Positions 61,141-64,000 of a stretch of DNA of 64,000 bases are shown here, piece after piece. The translations under genes and the position numbers were made by a program. Under the pieces are notes generated by a model that saw nothing but the letters and a program-made list of their open reading frames with translations, did no database searches and had not been told where the DNA came from. The DNA lies in the NCBI GenBank assembly GCA_963820545.1, contig CAWGAJ010000001.1, forward strand, positions 124,001-188,000, in the 5' to 3' direction. Every line of letters starts with the position of its first letter. The stretch's first letter is position 1. This DNA is from CAWGAJ01 sp963820545 (GTDB lineage Bacteria; Planctomycetota; Planctomycetia; Pirellulales; Thermoguttaceae).

Positions 61141-64000
61141 CTACCAGAGTGCAGCCACCTCCTTGTTGACAGCCTTTTCGATTCTCGAAATATCCGTGGA
61201 GCCACCGCTTGCCGCAGCGGCATGAGCTTCCTGTGAGAGTTCCACTAACCGCTTGTGCGTTGTGTTGTCTGGGGCGAATTTCGGAATGACTATATTTTCG
61301 ACCGGGTGAGTGGAAATACAATTGTCAACAACATACCCAGAGATAATCACACACACCGGCTGACTGTTGAGCACTGCGGTTACATAATAGGCTTCTTCCG
61401 CTGTTTCCGTTGCCAGAAACATTACCTTATGCTCCGGCATCGGGATTTGCGATCCGCCAAACACAATGGCAGTTGCCTTCATTGTTGCCGAGACATCCAT
61501 CCACGCAACTTTGTTCGCAGCCATCGTGTAATCCCCAACAGCATACATCGAATAGAATGGGTCTTTGTCGGGGTTGAAGAACTTGCGAAATGCTTTCCGT
61601 TCCCGCAGTTGCTCCTCGAACTTCTTCAGGTAGGCCCAAGTTAGGGGGTGCGTCTGTTGCATCCAGTTTTCTGAATATCCCCGCTGAGTTGATGGGTCTT
61701 GTACAAGAAGGATGTGCCCGCATGTCTCGTATTTCCAGCGGGCTACTGACCGCCCTCGGATCAAAGGGAAGAGCAAGTCTTCCTCAATTGGCATTTGCAC
61801 CGGGGGACATTTGATCTTGCCAACATCGTGCATGTTGCAAATAAGAACTGTGCCATTAGGATATCGTTCCACAATCTTAACAAAATAGGCTCCATTTAGG
61901 CCCCCGCTATAAACGCCAGCGTGGCCCTCGTAAGAAGGTTTGTAGTTCGGCGGGGCGATAACCTTCTTGCACAGAGCGTATTGGCGGGCCGGAATGGTGA
62001 GCCAGGGAGAAAGACGCCCCTTCCCCACCGTTCCACGCAGCGGAGTGGCTGAATAGGATTGGCACTTCAATCGTGTCTCGGCTTCAGCCCAGGTAAACCC
62101 ACCGGGAATGAAGCCTTTACTTGTCTTCTTCCAGACTACGTAATCCACCGGGTACTTGGTCTCGTTGTTCTCTGATCGCCCGGAACGTCACTGTACGGGT
62201 TTTGATTTTCATCCCAGGATGGGTCTGAAACGGTTGGAAGCTCGAAAAATCGTGGGCTGTCTTTACTGCAAAATGTTCCCTGTCGCCCAATTGAAACCGA
62301 CGATAGCCTTCACCGGCCCCTGATGTCTTGAACAGCGAGATGTGAACAACAAAGGCAAGGACGCCCCCTTCCTTAATAAAGTGATCCATGACTGCATAGG
62401 TGAACAGAGCGGCGATGTCCTTCTTTCCCCCACCATGTCGGCTTTCGAGTCCTTTCAATGTGAACAGGCCATAGTGCTTGTATTCCCCCTCAGCAGCTTT
62501 TCGCCATTCAGGCGTTAGCGACTCCCAGTTGACGTGAGGTGGGTTGCCAACCACAAAATCGAAGTAATGGTCGAAGAACAGCGAAGCGTATCGATTTTGG
62601 ATGAGCCTTGCCCACACACGGTTTTTGCCCTCTTCGTCCAGCTTCGCCATCGCATCGAAGAGGCTTCCCAGTGCTAGCCCCATCTTTCTGTCATCGCCAT
62701 CAGTTAGTCCCAATTCCTTGATCGAGCAACTGACGAAAGAATCACGGCTGTGAGCGTCAACAATTGACCTGTGCAGCAAATTCATCAGATCGGAAACTTG
62801 GCGATTCTCGACAACCTGCTTAGGGATCTCGAAAGTCCCCACAGTCATTGGGAAAGGAATGGTGTCCTGCGTGAGCAGGCTTCTTTGCGTCGGCATTCTG
62901 CCGGGCAGCAGAACAGAGTCCGTCAAGTAGACTGGAATCTCAAAATCTTGTCCGCTAGCCCGATATCGAAGTAACGGCCCGAGTGCGAAAAGGTAGTTGG
63001 TGCGGGATGCAATTACCGCCAAGGGATTTAGGTCGAAACCGACAATGTTGTGTTGAATGAGGCTCATGGCCTCCCGTCTCTTATCGTTGCCCCCCCATTC
63101 AATAGAGCGGTCGGCCAACCATTGCCGGATTCGCTGGATAGCCATGATAAGGAAGGTGCCCGACCCGCATGACGGATCAAGAAAGGTTTTGTTCGGATCA
63201 CCGTCGTAGCCAGCCAGAGCAATTGTGTGCTCTGCGAGCCAGTCTGGTGTGTAATACTCACCGAGAGCATGACGGACAGCCTCGGGAATTAAACCGTGGT
63301 AGAGGTCTTTGAGAAGGTCACGGGTACGCTCGGGTTTGAGATCGAAAGTTCCCATGTCGTAGTTGAGTAACCGCTGTACCATCTCCCACAAGACATCTTC
63401 GAGCTTCTCGCACCAAGCTTCGGTGTACCAGCCAAAGAAATCCTGTTCAATAACATTTCGGATGTTCTGCCGCTGAAGGATTTCTCCTGACTCAAGTTGC
63501 GAAAGCTCACGTTTGAGCCGCCGCTTCGTGAGATTGCCTACAAAAGTATCCCCCAATCCGCCCTGTGCAATAATCACCTCAGTTGCTAACATCTTCATCA
63601 GCATGGCATAATAGGTGTGGATGGCAAACAACACGGTAGGAAAATCCATCCCTTCGACTCGGTAGGCGGCTGTCAAAGCCTTTGACTCAGACCCCCGGTG
63701 GGTTCGCTGCAATTGCTCCGTCCCGTAAACGATGCCGAAAATACGACGCCATTCATCGTAGATGACGTTTGCCTTGGGGTGCTTACCCGAATCGACAAGC
63801 CGGGCCAGAACACCCACGATCTGCACAGCGAGTTCACTTTCTGGACCGAAGTCGGTGATGAGGTTCTCGGGTGAGAGGTCTTTCCGACTTGTCGCCCTGA
63901 GCCAGAGGAACAGCTTCTCGACCGTTTCTTCTGTCAGCCGGTCGATATCATTGTGCCACCTCTTGGCACGGCGGTGGATGAAAACCAGCGTCTCGCCATC
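61141..64000 (-). pseudogene. Type IIG/Eco57I-like restriction-modification enzyme, frameshifted; 5' end outside window
   Basis: The upstream frame is open to the window end at 64000, so the start is not seen. It has GEYYTPDWLAEHTIALAG, methyltransferase motif I FLDPSCGSGTFLIMAIQRI, a D-type motif NIVGFDLNPLAVIASRTNYL, and NPPHVNW in place of NPPY, the adenine N6 catalytic loop. The frame breaks near 62158. Restoring one GA unit (aga-gag-aac-aac) links it to ETKYPVDYVVWKKTSKGFIP and a target-recognition region (YSGGLNGAYFVKIVERYPNG, HKVMFLATETAEEAYYVTAV, SGYVVDNCISTHPVENIVIP), ending at 61141. It methylates DNA and would also restrict it if the nuclease domain outside the window is intact. 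Confidence 0.85.

Overview
The window most likely comes from a planctomycete (Planctomycetota), probably anaerobic or facultatively anaerobic. The evidence is two DUF1559-type proteins with a prepilin-like N-terminus (FTLVELLVVISIIGIL), each paired with a small transthyretin-like lipoprotein; several secreted proteins ending in a PEP-CTERM sorting signal; a large membrane Ser/Thr kinase beside TPR and FHA-like genes; and an H2-linked heterodisulfide reductase operon. Nothing in the window names the species.

Layout. 1-6.1 kb: the tail of an FHA-like protein, a membrane Ser/Thr kinase, a TPR protein, an ECF sigma factor and thiL; the last two are frameshifted. 6.1-8.4 kb: an AT-rich three-gene operon of unknown function. 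8.6-15.5 kb: hdrC-hdrB-hdrA-mvhD-mvhG-mvhA on the minus strand, a bifurcating hydrogenase/heterodisulfide reductase module. 15.8-18.0 kb: a flavin reductase and a frameshifted sulfotransferase. 18.1-20.2 kb: a truncated tRNA-Leu 3' end (probable attachment site), a GIY-YIG/DUF4357 protein, and a strongly structured RNA candidate ending in a terminator just upstream of that gene.

20.2-50.8 kb reads as one phosphate-starvation island. The minus-strand operon pstS-pstC-pstA-pstB-phoB-phoR-(unknown) lies beside arsenate reductase, a deoxyribosyltransferase-like gene, secreted PEP-CTERM proteins including an endonuclease I, an S1/P1 nuclease, a secreted metallophosphatase, a CHAD (polyphosphate-binding) protein and a phosphofructokinase. 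Upstream of many of these are direct repeats of (C/T)TAACA, or the complement TGTTAG, spaced exactly 11 bp apart. This is the geometry of Pho boxes and suggests that PhoB controls both phosphate uptake and a surface nuclease/phosphatase set.

51-64 kb is a plastic region: two alpha/beta hydrolases plus a truncated third copy, an IS4-family element with a 9-bp target duplication, dispersed repeats, and a decayed defence island (DUF6602-like fragment, IS21 element, SIR2 fragment, HsdM tail, and a frameshifted type IIG/Eco57I-like restriction-modification gene running off the end).

At least nine probable frameshifts, mostly single-base or dinucleotide indels, several in short repeats, interrupt otherwise conserved genes. 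They may be assembly errors or real decay, so the affected genes are annotated across the break. No rRNA, complete tRNA or CRISPR array was seen.
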